Below are positions 48,970 through 57,325 of a stretch of DNA of 60,884 bases, piece after piece (position 1 is the stretch's first letter; every line of letters starts with the position of its first letter). The notes under the pieces are model-generated. The model had not been told where the DNA came from. It saw only the letters and a program-made list of their open reading frames with translations, and ran no database searches. The stretch is from the NCBI GenBank assembly GCA_024275145.1, contig JAJRZR010000025.1:1-60884 (forward strand), written 5' to 3'. The translations under genes and the position numbers were made by a program. This stretch comes from Deltaproteobacteria bacterium. Its GTDB lineage: Bacteria; Desulfobacterota; Dissulfuribacteria; Dissulfuribacterales; QOAL01.

Positions 48970-49269
48970 CTATTTTCCCATTAGGGCAACCATACGCTCC
49001 TTCGTGGATTTCCTGCCTGGAACTGGCCCCCCCGTGTCGGGTATTTCCAGTAGGAGAGGCAAGGATGAACCCAGGACGATGCTGTCTACCTGGTCGCGGA
49101 TGGCATCGGCAATCCTCTCTGTTATCAAGATGAGCCCTATGTCCTTTTCTGCCTGCAGGGCCTTAAGTACCCTGGATGCCTCTTCCGCTCCCTTGACCGG
49201 TTTCGTGTTTATACCGCCAAGCGAAAAGGCCAGGCATGTCCTGTAATCGGCTATTACTTTTATCCTCAC
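48970..49269 (-). CDS. atpF: A/V-type ATPase subunit F
   Basis: Protein of 99 aa. It begins with a GTG at 49269 (VRIKVIADYRTCLAFSLGG), preceded by GGGA. The middle has ALQAEKDIGLILITERIADAIRD, typical of the Rossmann-like F subunit (fits KDIGLILITE), and PLLLEIPDTGGP follows. The frame is open far upstream through the K gene, but only this part resembles subunit F. It binds the central stalk and regulates rotation. Confidence 0.88.
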   Translation of the reverse strand: MRIKVIADYRTCLAFSLGGINTKPVKGAEEASRVLKALQAEKDIGLILITERIADAIRDQVDSIVLGSSLPLLLEIPDTGGPVPGRKSTKERMVALMGK

Positions 49270-49280
49270 CGTTGGTATCC

Positions 49281-49598
49281 CTATATCTTGCCCAGGATCA
49301 TGATGGCCACGATAAGCCCATATATGGCAATACCCTCGGCCAATCCAAGGAATATCAGGGCCCGTCCGAGTATCTCGGGCCTTTCGCTGACTGCACCCAT
49401 GGCCGCAGAGCCCACCATGGCGACGGCTATTCCTGCTCCTATGGTGGAACATCCAACCGCCAGTGCAGCCCCGATATAACCCCAGTTTGCCGAGGCAACC
49501 GGCGTACCTGATCCGGTCGTCTCCTGGGCAAGGGCCAGGGAAGGTATTGCCATCATCAATGAGGTGAAAAAACCCGACAAGAGACCTTTCATGTTCAT
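49281..49598 (-). CDS. atpK: A/V-type ATPase proteolipid subunit K (c)
   Basis: Protein of 105 aa. A signal-peptide-like leader (about 1-25, SLALAQ) is followed by one helical hairpin: TM1 about 40-68 (GYIGAALAVGCSTIGAGIAVA) and TM2 about 79-102. The ion-binding carboxylate is Glu 88 in LGLAEGIAIYG. It has two transmembrane helices, not four, so the ring has one carboxylate per hairpin as in synthases. The coupling ion cannot be decided from sequence alone. The start at 49598 has GGGAGG seven nt upstream. Confidence 0.92.
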   Translation of the reverse strand: MNMKGLLSGFFTSLMMAIPSLALAQETTGSGTPVASANWGYIGAALAVGCSTIGAGIAVAMVGSAAMGAVSERPEILGRALIFLGLAEGIAIYGLIVAIMILGKI

Positions 49599-49684
49599 TT
49601 GTATCGCCTCCCAAGGTTTGTTTTGCATACCGCTACACACTTGCATCCGCATCAAGCCCGCGGGCTGCATGATCCAGTTTTTGT

Positions 49685-51673
49685 CTATCCGGCCTTTTCT
49701 CCCAAAAGCGGCCTGAACGGCTTGCCGCCGCCCCGGAAGAACCGGCTGAAAAATTCGTAATATTCAAGCCTGAGTGTTTGGATGGATACCACCATCCCCT
49801 CGAGGAGTATGATCACCAGGTTCCCAGCAACAATGATTAGCCAGTACGAAAGGCCCTGGCCTTGTGCTGTTCTTACCATGTCCGCCAGGGAAAAAACTGC
49901 CATGAACAGGGCGACATGGGTGAGCCCAAAGGCGGCAACCCGGACGAACGACACGGTGTTTGCCATGTATCTCAGGATATCGTCCAGTACCTCGATAAGT
50001 GATTCAAACAGGGTAATGCCGATGCCCTTTGGCAGCCTGTGTCGTTTGTCTCCCTTCCTCAGGTGGAAGAACAGGCGTCTTACGGGTTTCTGGAAAAGCA
50101 TTATTATGAAGAGCGAGATGGCCGAAACCTTGGCAAACAGTATCTCGGCCGGGCTGACATTCTCTGAAAATATATAACGGATACCAAGGCCTGCCAGGAG
50201 CCAGTAAAATAGGGCACCTGCCAGGCCAGAGGCGGAAAAAAGGTCTCCGTATCTTTTCTGTCTCAGGAGGTTTATGAGGTTTAACAGGAAACCAAGGCTG
50301 ATGATTGAAATCCCCAGGAGGATCGAGACCTTCATAAAGTGGTCAATATGCCTCATTGGGTGCATCCATAGAGCGGGTATAAGGTCCTCGAAGCCGAAGA
50401 CGCTTCCGTATAACAAGCCGAATATCATGGAAGAGACACCACACTCCATAAGTATGACCCCATAGTCCATGAAGCGGAACATCTTTCTGAATACATAGTA
50501 GCCGGTTGCAAAGAGTAGCGCCCCCTGGCCCACGTCCCCAAACATCATTCCAAAAAGGACAAGGAAGCTTATGGCCAGGAATACAGTGGGTTCCACCTCT
50601 TTGTAGGAAGGTGTTCCATAAAGAGTGGTGAGCCTTTCAAATGGCCTGATCAACAAGGGATTGTTAAAGAGTATAGGTATCTTGAGTATCCCTGCGCGGA
50701 CCTCCCTGATATGTTCAGGGTCCACACGGTCGATCAATGCCTTACCCCTTGTGGCCTCAATGATCCTTTTCTTCAGTTCGTTGAAGAGATCGAAAGGCAG
50801 CCATCCAGTAATGATGTAGGTATGATCTATTGCCCCGAACTTTTTCTGGGCCCTTAAAAGTTGGCTGCAAAGCAAGATGATCTCTCTTGTCTCCAGTAGC
50901 TGGGCCCCATATCTTTCACCAAGTACCTTTCGCTGTTGGTCCAGTTCTGAAAGCTTGATCCTGAGCCCTTCCAGGGCCTTGGAGGTACGTCGGGTCACCT
51001 CGTAGATAGTTCCCTTGAGGTCGCCTGGCAGTTCTATAGGATCCCAGAATGCACTCTTCAGCGCACGGTGCAGCACGTCTTCATCGTCCCTAAGCGACAT
51101 TGCAAAAAGTACCACCTTGCCCGCTTTCCTGAATACGGGGATCAACGCATGGTATACATCCGAAAGGCTTTCCTCGAGCCTGTCAAGGTTTTCTTCAGGT
51201 ATGAGACCGGTCATCCAGGTGGCATATTTCAAGGGGCCCAGCCTGTCAAAATCGAGCTCGGCAGGTTCAAGGAGTTTGAGCCTATCGAGTAACGCCTGGT
51301 CACGGGCTATCTCCTGCCATGTCTTTTCCCTTTTTTCCAGTACGGGGAGTGCCTTCTCCTCGATCCTGGTGATTACCTCCTTGAGACGAAATATTTCCCG
51401 GTCCGGCCTGGGAATCTTTGTTATAGAGGGCATGGGCTGGGTAGGGCTCAATCCGTCTATCAGCCTGTTTGTCCTGGAAAGTAGTGAGTCGTAATGATCG
51501 AGCAGTTTCCTATCCACCTGGGCCACGTAACCCAGCTTGCCAAGATGGGTCTCTTCGATCCTTATTAGGTGGAGGAGACGCATGTTTCCCAGGACAGCCA
51601 TGACAGGGGAGATCTGTTCCTCAGGGCACTGGATGGTAACCCGTGTAAGCTTCACTGCCTTAAACATGGGCAA
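49685..51673 (-). CDS. atpI: A/V-type ATPase subunit I (a subunit)
   Basis: Protein of 662 aa. The large N-terminal cytoplasmic domain (about 1-340) has the usual TRVTIQCPEEQ start and coiled coils. The membrane domain (about 350-640) has VFLAISFLVLFGMMFGDVGQGALL, which is diagnostic. The C-terminal part has SFVRVAAFGLTHVALFMAVF, carrying the essential Arg that interacts with the proteolipid ring. It forms the stator ion channel. Confidence 0.94.
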   Translation of the reverse strand: MPMFKAVKLTRVTIQCPEEQISPVMAVLGNMRLLHLIRIEETHLGKLGYVAQVDRKLLDHYDSLLSRTNRLIDGLSPTQPMPSITKIPRPDREIFRLKEVITRIEEKALPVLEKREKTWQEIARDQALLDRLKLLEPAELDFDRLGPLKYATWMTGLIPEENLDRLEESLSDVYHALIPVFRKAGKVVLFAMSLRDDEDVLHRALKSAFWDPIELPGDLKGTIYEVTRRTSKALEGLRIKLSELDQQRKVLGERYGAQLLETREIILLCSQLLRAQKKFGAIDHTYIITGWLPFDLFNELKKRIIEATRGKALIDRVDPEHIREVRAGILKIPILFNNPLLIRPFERLTTLYGTPSYKEVEPTVFLAISFLVLFGMMFGDVGQGALLFATGYYVFRKMFRFMDYGVILMECGVSSMIFGLLYGSVFGFEDLIPALWMHPMRHIDHFMKVSILLGISIISLGFLLNLINLLRQKRYGDLFSASGLAGALFYWLLAGLGIRYIFSENVSPAEILFAKVSAISLFIIMLFQKPVRRLFFHLRKGDKRHRLPKGIGITLFESLIEVLDDILRYMANTVSFVRVAAFGLTHVALFMAVFSLADMVRTAQGQGLSYWLIIVAGNLVIILLEGMVVSIQTLRLEYYEFFSRFFRGGGKPFRPLLGEKAG

Positions 51674-52733
51674 CCTCCCCTAACAATTCCATTGGCACAT
51701 GTCGTGCGATGTCCTTAGGGGCTATCTTTTGTTTCTTCGATTCCATTGTGGCAATGAGCGCCTGTACCTCTAATTCCTTTTCAAGGAGATAGCCTGCTTC
51801 CACCCCTATATGGAAGGGAAAGGATGCTAAGACCTTCCTCAAGAGCCTTAGCAGCAACGAGGTGAATGCAGGACGAAAATCCGACCATTCACGTACCATT
51901 GTCAGCTTTTTTGCCATGGTTTCCGGGATGTTTTCCACGAATTCAGAGGTGGTCTTGGATTTTGCCAGCAGGTGAAGTCTCTTGAGTGTGATGTCCATGC
52001 CTCCTGGAAGACTGTAGTTCACTATTTCTTCCGGGCTCATGTTGAAATGTAGCCTTAGGCGAGTGATCCATAAACAGTTCAATATGTCCACGTATCTTCC
52101 AAGTACATTGCGGGCCTCATTTTTGTCCCTTTTGCCTGAAAGCCTGCTTGTTGCCTCAGCCAGCCACCTGAAGGCAGCAAGGTCAAGGGCCACCTCTATC
52201 GGGAATGTCCGTCCTTGCGCCTCGAATTGAGGCAGCGCATGCCTGATTGCCAGGCCAAAGACGGAACCACGCAATACCTTTGCAAGCCCTGCGGGATCCT
52301 TACAATTCCATAGGTCGTCCCAGGGGAGCCTGGTAAGGCTTCCCAGTGGGTACAGGAGATGCGAGACCAATGATCGGTTTTTCCCCAAGACAATGGAGCG
52401 GAGAATGATTTTCAGATTCTCCGCCTCGAAACGGGAATACAGGGCTAGTATGACCTGGCGGCTTCCTGGATTTTTGAGCGCCTTCGCAATTTTGCGATAT
52501 TCCTTAAATAACGGTGCGTAAAGACTGCGTTCAATGGATTTAATCGATGTGCCGCCACCGATGTTTTTGCCTGAAAGTATATCCTGGTAGGATGTGGTCG
52601 CCAGGTAGGCGAAGAAACCCGAAAGGTCTCTTGCCTGGATCAAAAAGTGAAAGTCTTCAGGGGTGAGCCTTCTAGCCCTGAGTGCCCTGACCTTGGCGTT
52701 TGCGAAGGAATATCTGGCGGCTAAGAGCAACAT
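51660..52733 (-). CDS. atpC: A/V-type ATPase subunit C
   Basis: Protein of 357 aa, mostly helical. It begins with YSFANAKVRALRARRLTPEDFHFLIQARDL, cut here as YSFANAKVRALRAR, which is the subunit C signature. It couples the central stalk to the membrane ring. It overlaps subunit I by 14 nt. The subunit is poorly conserved, but operon position and the N-terminus agree. Confidence 0.9.
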   Translation of the reverse strand: MLLLAARYSFANAKVRALRARRLTPEDFHFLIQARDLSGFFAYLATTSYQDILSGKNIGGGTSIKSIERSLYAPLFKEYRKIAKALKNPGSRQVILALYSRFEAENLKIILRSIVLGKNRSLVSHLLYPLGSLTRLPWDDLWNCKDPAGLAKVLRGSVFGLAIRHALPQFEAQGRTFPIEVALDLAAFRWLAEATSRLSGKRDKNEARNVLGRYVDILNCLWITRLRLHFNMSPEEIVNYSLPGGMDITLKRLHLLAKSKTTSEFVENIPETMAKKLTMVREWSDFRPAFTSLLLRLLRKVLASFPFHIGVEAGYLLEKELEVQALIATMESKKQKIAPKDIARHVPMELLGEVAHV

Positions 52734-52755
52734 GGCATCTGTTTTCGGTCATGAT

Positions 52756-53112
52756 TCAAGGGAACTCATGCGTACTTATCCTTCGTTGCCTGGAAGCTCC
52801 GGTTCCTTCCAGGACGGCCTTGAGAAATTCATCCAGGATACGGCCTTTCTTCAAGGCAATCCCTGAACGTAACCTCCTGACGTAGTCATCTGCCTGCCGG
52901 ATTCGTTCATCCGCTTGCCTTTTTGCCTCTACCAGGATGGGCTTGATCTCGGCCTTCTCTACCTTGGCAAGCCTCTCGTGTGCGGAATCCATGATGGCTT
53001 TTGCTTCGGCCTTGGCCTTTTGAACCAGGCGGTCTGCTTCTTTCTTGGCGTTTTCTACGTCGATTCTGGCGGCCTCGTCACTTGCAACTAGTTGTTCAAT
53101 CTCTGCTTTCAT
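52756..53112 (-). CDS. atpH: A/V-type ATPase subunit G/H (peripheral stalk)
   Basis: Protein of 118 aa. It is almost entirely a charged helix (VENAKKEADRLVQKAKAEAK), as for the stalk subunit that pairs with E. The start at 53112 (MKAEIEQLVASDEA) gives the normal length, although the frame is open to 53250. No strong ribosome site is seen. It is the first gene of the ATPase operon, 22 nt before atpC. Confidence 0.85.
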   Translation of the reverse strand: MKAEIEQLVASDEAARIDVENAKKEADRLVQKAKAEAKAIMDSAHERLAKVEKAEIKPILVEAKRQADERIRQADDYVRRLRSGIALKKGRILDEFLKAVLEGTGASRQRRISTHEFP

Positions 53113-53137
53113 GGATTTTATGGCGGATCGGTAAAAG

Positions 53138-53182
53138 GTGCGGCATAGAAATTCGGGCCGCGTAGACGTTTGTTTAAAAAAA
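53138..53182 (-). repeat. Possible family 2 repeat remnant
   Basis: On the plus strand GGCATAGAAATTCGGGCCGCG corresponds, with three differences, to the GGCATGAAAATTCGGCCCGAG region of the copy at 23474-23554. Only the central part is recognisable. It lies in the leader of the ATPase operon. Confidence 0.35.
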
Positions 53183-53195
53183 TGGTTGTGCCACA

Positions 53196-53223
53196 ACGAT
53201 AAGTACAGATGCACCAGTGTCAA
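53196..53223 (-). promoter_or_regulatory. Possible sigma70 promoter of the ATPase operon
   Basis: On the minus strand TTGACA (53223-53218), a 16-nt spacer and TATCGT (53201-53196). The predicted start near 53189 gives a leader of about 77 nt before atpH. The -35 box is perfect and the -10 box only fair. Confidence 0.5.
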
Positions 53224-53265
53224 TCCACATGACCACCAGGTTGGCTCCACAAGTATGGCACATTA

Positions 53266-55074
53266 TTACGTGCCCTCAGGATGTTCCCTTCGGTATATAA
53301 CCTGATCATATGCCTTCAGTATATCGGCCCTGCTCAACACACCTGCCACCTCTTTTTTGGGCTCTTTCCCGGCAAGGACCACCAATTCATCGGCCCCGGT
53401 CTCTGCCATCTTGGTCAGGGCTGAATCAAGCGGCTCCCAGGAATAGACAGTGTCCAGTTCTTCGACCAGATCCTGTGCCTTTATGCCAGGATCAAGGCCC
53501 CTGGTGGAGACGGCATTTCTTACCCTTACTGCAGATACCACGCCGAGATAATTGCCTTCTTCATCTACCACCGGGAACACGGTCTGCGGATATTGGGCCA
53601 TCACCTTGAGGATTTCCGGAAGTGGGATATCCTTTTTGAGGGGTTCGGGTTGATATGTCCTGTATCTCTTCAACAGTTCATGCACGGTCAGCCTGCCAAG
53701 AAGCCCTAACAGGAAATCGGCATGGTGGATCGGGGTATCAAATCTGGTGGTGAGTTGTTTTTCATAGATGCCCTTTTTCCCCCTGAAAAGAAACGCCAGG
53801 GTCGATACCCATACGGCGGGCATGAGGAGTTCATAATTCCCCGTCATTTCACTTACCATGATAACAGTAGAAAAGGGGGTGCTTGCCGCAGAGGCAAAGA
53901 AACCGGCCATGCCTACCACTACATAGGCCTCTGGGCTGGGGACGAGGTTTGGCCATATGCCTTGGAGCAGCTTGCCTATAGCGCCGCCAAGGGTGCCGCC
54001 GATGACCACGGAGGGACCAAATACACCGCCGCTTCCACCAGATGCAATACTGAAGGCCGTAGTGAAGACCTTGCCCAGGGCAATGGCCAAGAGCACCCCT
54101 ATGGCGAGCTTTCCATAAAATGCCTGCTGAAGGACACCGTATCCTGTATAGATGGCCTCGGGCAGGAAGAAGCCGACGACACCGGTGAGAAAACCACCTA
54201 TCGCCGGTTTGAAATGAGGAAGGACAGGGAGGCTGACAAAGGCGTCCCTGATCTTATAGAATGTTCGTGAGTACAGATTGGCTGCTGCCGCCACTACTAT
54301 TGCCAATATCGTATAAGGCCACAATTCGCTGACGTGTACAAACTTGATGGATGGCGTGACGAACAGGGAGCCGAAACCGAAAAACAGGGCAAATATACAG
54401 TAGGCCACTACAGAGGTGATGGCACTCGGTACCAGTAGTTCGTATTCCATGTCTATATCCCGATAGAGGATCTCTGCGGCAAAGATGGCCCCGGCCATTG
54501 GGGCGTGGAATATCGAGCCTATACCGGCACTCATTCCTGCCATCATGAGTATGCGTCTTTCCACCTCGGTAAGGCCCAATCTCTGGGCGATGACCGATCC
54601 GAAACCTGCGCCTATCTGGGCAATGGGACCCTCCCTTCCCCCTGACCCGCCAGAACCTATGGTAATTGCCGAGGCAATGGTCTTTACCAGCGGTACCCTT
54701 GCCCTGATAATGGCATGTTTGAAGTGGTAGCCCTCCAGTGCGGCATCGGTTCCATGCCCTTCTGCCTCGGGGGCAAAGGTGTATATGATCCAACCTGATA
54801 TTATACCACCAAGGGTGGGTACTACCATGAGCATCCAGCGGACGAACGGCCTGGCTGGAAGATGAAACAGGGGATGTTCTCCTCCTGGTCCTGCCGGGCA
54901 ATAACCTGCTAGGTACTCCAGAAAGAATGCGTGAGAGAGATCGAGGGCCGAATAGAAGAATACCGATCCAAGCCCTGCTATGATTCCTGTGGGGACAGAT
55001 AAGAGCAGGACCCTTCTCAAGCGGAACCATAGCTTGAAATGATAAGAAAATTTTTTATAAAAATCAGGCCACAT
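53266..55074 (-). CDS. ClC-family chloride channel/transporter with CBS pair
   Basis: Protein of 602 aa. The ClC domain (about 20-440) has the GREGP motif with the gating Glu at 148. The anion-selectivity segment is GHGT at 106-109, in place of GSGIP. GGVFGPSVVIGG lies in the C-terminal half. The site of the inner proton Glu (AAEILYRD) appears to be Ile 202 next to Glu 201. Two CBS domains follow (about 460-600), which probably bind nucleotides. It follows nagZ after 9 nt. Whether it is a channel or exchanger is open. Confidence 0.9.
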   Translation of the reverse strand: MWPDFYKKFSYHFKLWFRLRRVLLLSVPTGIIAGLGSVFFYSALDLSHAFFLEYLAGYCPAGPGGEHPLFHLPARPFVRWMLMVVPTLGGIISGWIIYTFAPEAEGHGTDAALEGYHFKHAIIRARVPLVKTIASAITIGSGGSGGREGPIAQIGAGFGSVIAQRLGLTEVERRILMMAGMSAGIGSIFHAPMAGAIFAAEILYRDIDMEYELLVPSAITSVVAYCIFALFFGFGSLFVTPSIKFVHVSELWPYTILAIVVAAAANLYSRTFYKIRDAFVSLPVLPHFKPAIGGFLTGVVGFFLPEAIYTGYGVLQQAFYGKLAIGVLLAIALGKVFTTAFSIASGGSGGVFGPSVVIGGTLGGAIGKLLQGIWPNLVPSPEAYVVVGMAGFFASAASTPFSTVIMVSEMTGNYELLMPAVWVSTLAFLFRGKKGIYEKQLTTRFDTPIHHADFLLGLLGRLTVHELLKRYRTYQPEPLKKDIPLPEILKVMAQYPQTVFPVVDEEGNYLGVVSAVRVRNAVSTRGLDPGIKAQDLVEELDTVYSWEPLDSALTKMAETGADELVVLAGKEPKKEVAGVLSRADILKAYDQVIYRREHPEGT

Positions 55075-55083
55075 AGAAGTTCC

Positions 55084-56145
55084 CTAGGGGTTACTGTCTC
55101 TGCGAAGTCCCAGGCGTGTTTTCACAGATAGAATACGCTTGGCCGATTCATTAAGCCTATGGGCATCGATTCTTCCGTTTCTCATTGCCTCTGCAAATAC
55201 CTGGAGGCATTTTTTTGTCTTGCCAGGCGTGTTGCAAAGTAAGACTATATCGTGCCCTGCAACGAAAGCCTTTATCGCGGCCTCTTCCATGGATCCATAC
55301 CTGGTTACTCCGCCCATTTCCAGATCATCGGTTACCAGTATCCCAGGGAAGCCTATTTCTTTCCGGAGCAGTCCGGTTGCAATTCTCTTTGAGAAGGTGG
55401 CCGGGCCAGTACTGTCCAGGGCCGTGTATATTACGTGTGAGGTCATCATGGCAGTAACGTCTACCAGGTTTGCCCTCCTGAAGGGTTCCATTTCCTCAAG
55501 GATGGTTTCAAGGTCTGCCTCTACCACGGGTCGTCTTTTATGCGGATCCTTCCCCACCCGGCCGATTCCGGGAAAGTGTTTTGCCGTGGCCCCTATACCC
55601 CATCTCTGCAATTCCTCGATATATTGTGCGCCCAGGGAGGCTATTTGTCCAGGATCATTACCATAACATCGGTCTTTAAGGACGCTGTCAGTGTGTGGTC
55701 CTGATACATCAAGGACAGGGGCAAGGTTGAGGTTTATACCTGTCCGTATCAGGGTTTTGGCCGCAATCCTTGCCTGAGTTCGTACCGCCTTTTCTGGTGA
55801 TCTGGAACTGCCGGCCTCTTTGTTGGAAACAAGGGGAGGCCACTGCGGAGGAGCTAGCCTCTGGACAGCCCCCCCCTCCTGATCCACTGCGATGAATGGA
55901 TCTGGCAACCCATTCTTGAGACAGGCATCCCTGATATCCGTACAAAGCCGTCTGAGGCCGGCGGGCCCGCCCTTGATATTTCTGCCGAAGATTATAAAGT
56001 TGCCCACTCCGTATTCCTGCATTAATGAAAGGATTGACGGATCGAGATCAGGGCCTGGAAGGCCGATCATGAAAAAAGTGCCGGGTAAAGGCCCCTTTGA
56101 TAACCTGTTGTCGAACGGTGTGGCGGCTTGGATTGTCTTTCTCAT
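55084..56145 (-). CDS. nagZ: Beta-N-acetylhexosaminidase NagZ (GH3)
   Basis: Protein of about 353 aa. It has VDQEGGAVQRL, then AKHFPGIGRVGKDPHKRRP with the NagZ-specific His/Asp loop, and the catalytic Asp in VTDDLEMGG. The enzyme releases GlcNAc from muropeptides during peptidoglycan recycling in the cytoplasm; no signal peptide is evident, which fits. The ATG at 56145 is preferred, and an ATG at 56169 is also in frame. It probably forms a pair with the ClC gene. Confidence 0.92.
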   Translation of the reverse strand: MRKTIQAATPFDNRLSKGPLPGTFFMIGLPGPDLDPSILSLMQEYGVGNFIIFGRNIKGGPAGLRRLCTDIRDACLKNGLPDPFIAVDQEGGAVQRLAPPQWPPLVSNKEAGSSRSPEKAVRTQARIAAKTLIRTGINLNLAPVLDVSGPHTDSVLKDRCYGNDPGQIASLGAQYIEELQRWGIGATAKHFPGIGRVGKDPHKRRPVVEADLETILEEMEPFRRANLVDVTAMMTSHVIYTALDSTGPATFSKRIATGLLRKEIGFPGILVTDDLEMGGVTRYGSMEEAAIKAFVAGHDIVLLCNTPGKTKKCLQVFAEAMRNGRIDAHRLNESAKRILSVKTRLGLRRDSNP

Positions 56146-56415
56146 GTATTTGCCTTGGGCGCCAATCATTTATAACGGCCCCGGATAGCCTGATTAAAAT
56201 ATCTGGTAATATCTGAGCGGAATCGCAATCTATGACTCCTTGTGGACAGTCGATCAAGGAGACATGGCATAGTCCCTGGTTGTTTCGGTTCCAACAACAA
56301 ACAATATTATCCGGATCTTGCAAGACCAATTTTGGCTTCAAGGGACAGAGATAGATAATTTTCCCAGGACTAAGGTCAGTGGAATCCGGAAATGTAGAAC
56401 AGGAGCAGGTTGATT

Positions 56416-57216
56416 ATGACTGGTGTCGACGCAGTATTCCTAGGGGTGCTACAAGGGGCAACCGAATTTCTTCCCGTATCGAGTTCAGGCCATTTGATAT
56501 TGGCAGAATATTTTTTAGGACTTACCGATACCTCCCTGGCCTTTGACGTCACGTTGCATCTTGGAACCCTTTTGGCAGTATTTTCTTATTTCTGGAAGGA
56601 TTGGTTCGGCATGGCAACCGCTCTCTTGCCTGGTGGACACGGGGACCTTAAAGACAGGAGGCTCCTTTTTTTTCTGGTGGCAGGAACGGTTCCTGGGGCC
56701 GTGGCAGGATATCTTCTTGAAGGCATTGCTTCTACGGTCTTTCGCTCGCCATGGATAGTTGTGGTGACCCTTTCAGGCGTTGCCCTTCTTCTCTGGCTGG
56801 CAGAGAAGGTGGCAAGCCAGCAGTTTGATCTTTCAAGTATTACCCTCAAAGGTGCCTTGCTGATCGGCGCCGCCCAGGCCCTTGCTATAGTACCCGGCAC
56901 CTCTCGTAGCGGGATTACTATTACAACAGGGTTGTTTCTGGGTTTCAACAGACGTGCTGCCGCCAGGTTTTCCTTCCTGTTATCAGCACCCATAATTGCC
57001 GGTGCAGGTCTTTATGAAGGGCTCAAGCTTTGGAAGACCGGTTTTAGCTGCCTGGGGCCGTATTATCTATGGGGGTTTCTAGCATCACTCGTATCGGGCT
57101 ATGCCGTTATTGCCTTCCTCATGAGGTACTTGGTACGCCACACATTCTATCCCTTTATATATTACAGGCTTGTTCTTGCGTCCGTCGTGGCGGTGGCCCT
57201 GCTTACTGGTACGTAG
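56416..57216 (+). CDS. uppP: Undecaprenyl-diphosphatase UppP (BacA)
   Basis: Integral membrane protein of 266 aa. The two family motifs are LQGATEFLPVSSSGHL (about 12-27) and PGTSRSGITITTGLFLG (about 160-176). It recycles undecaprenyl pyrophosphate for cell wall synthesis and confers bacitracin tolerance when abundant. The ATG at 56416 is supported by AGGAG about 10 nt upstream; an in-frame TTG lies two codons earlier. The 246-nt gap before it shows no gene. Confidence 0.95.
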   Translation: MTGVDAVFLGVLQGATEFLPVSSSGHLILAEYFLGLTDTSLAFDVTLHLGTLLAVFSYFWKDWFGMATALLPGGHGDLKDRRLLFFLVAGTVPGAVAGYLLEGIASTVFRSPWIVVVTLSGVALLLWLAEKVASQQFDLSSITLKGALLIGAAQALAIVPGTSRSGITITTGLFLGFNRRAAARFSFLLSAPIIAGAGLYEGLKLWKTGFSCLGPYYLWGFLASLVSGYAVIAFLMRYLVRHTFYPFIYYRLVLASVVAVALLTGT

Positions 57217-57224
57217 AGGATTTG

Positions 57225-57303
57225 TGTGGCCCCTACCCTTAACGCTACACCCGGGACATGAAAAAACGGCCAGGGCAGAATGTGTTTTTTATGATAAATA
57301 AAA
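57225..57303 (-). repeat. Interspersed repeat family 2, copy 5
   Basis: On the minus strand it reads AAAAACACATTCTGCCCTGG, then CCGTTTTTTCATGTCCCGGG and TGTAGCGTTAAGG. It lines up with the copy at 23474-23554 across its length. It lies just upstream of the HtrA-like gene. Confidence 0.55.
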
Positions 57304-57325
57304 AGTTTATATATGGAGGCTAGTT

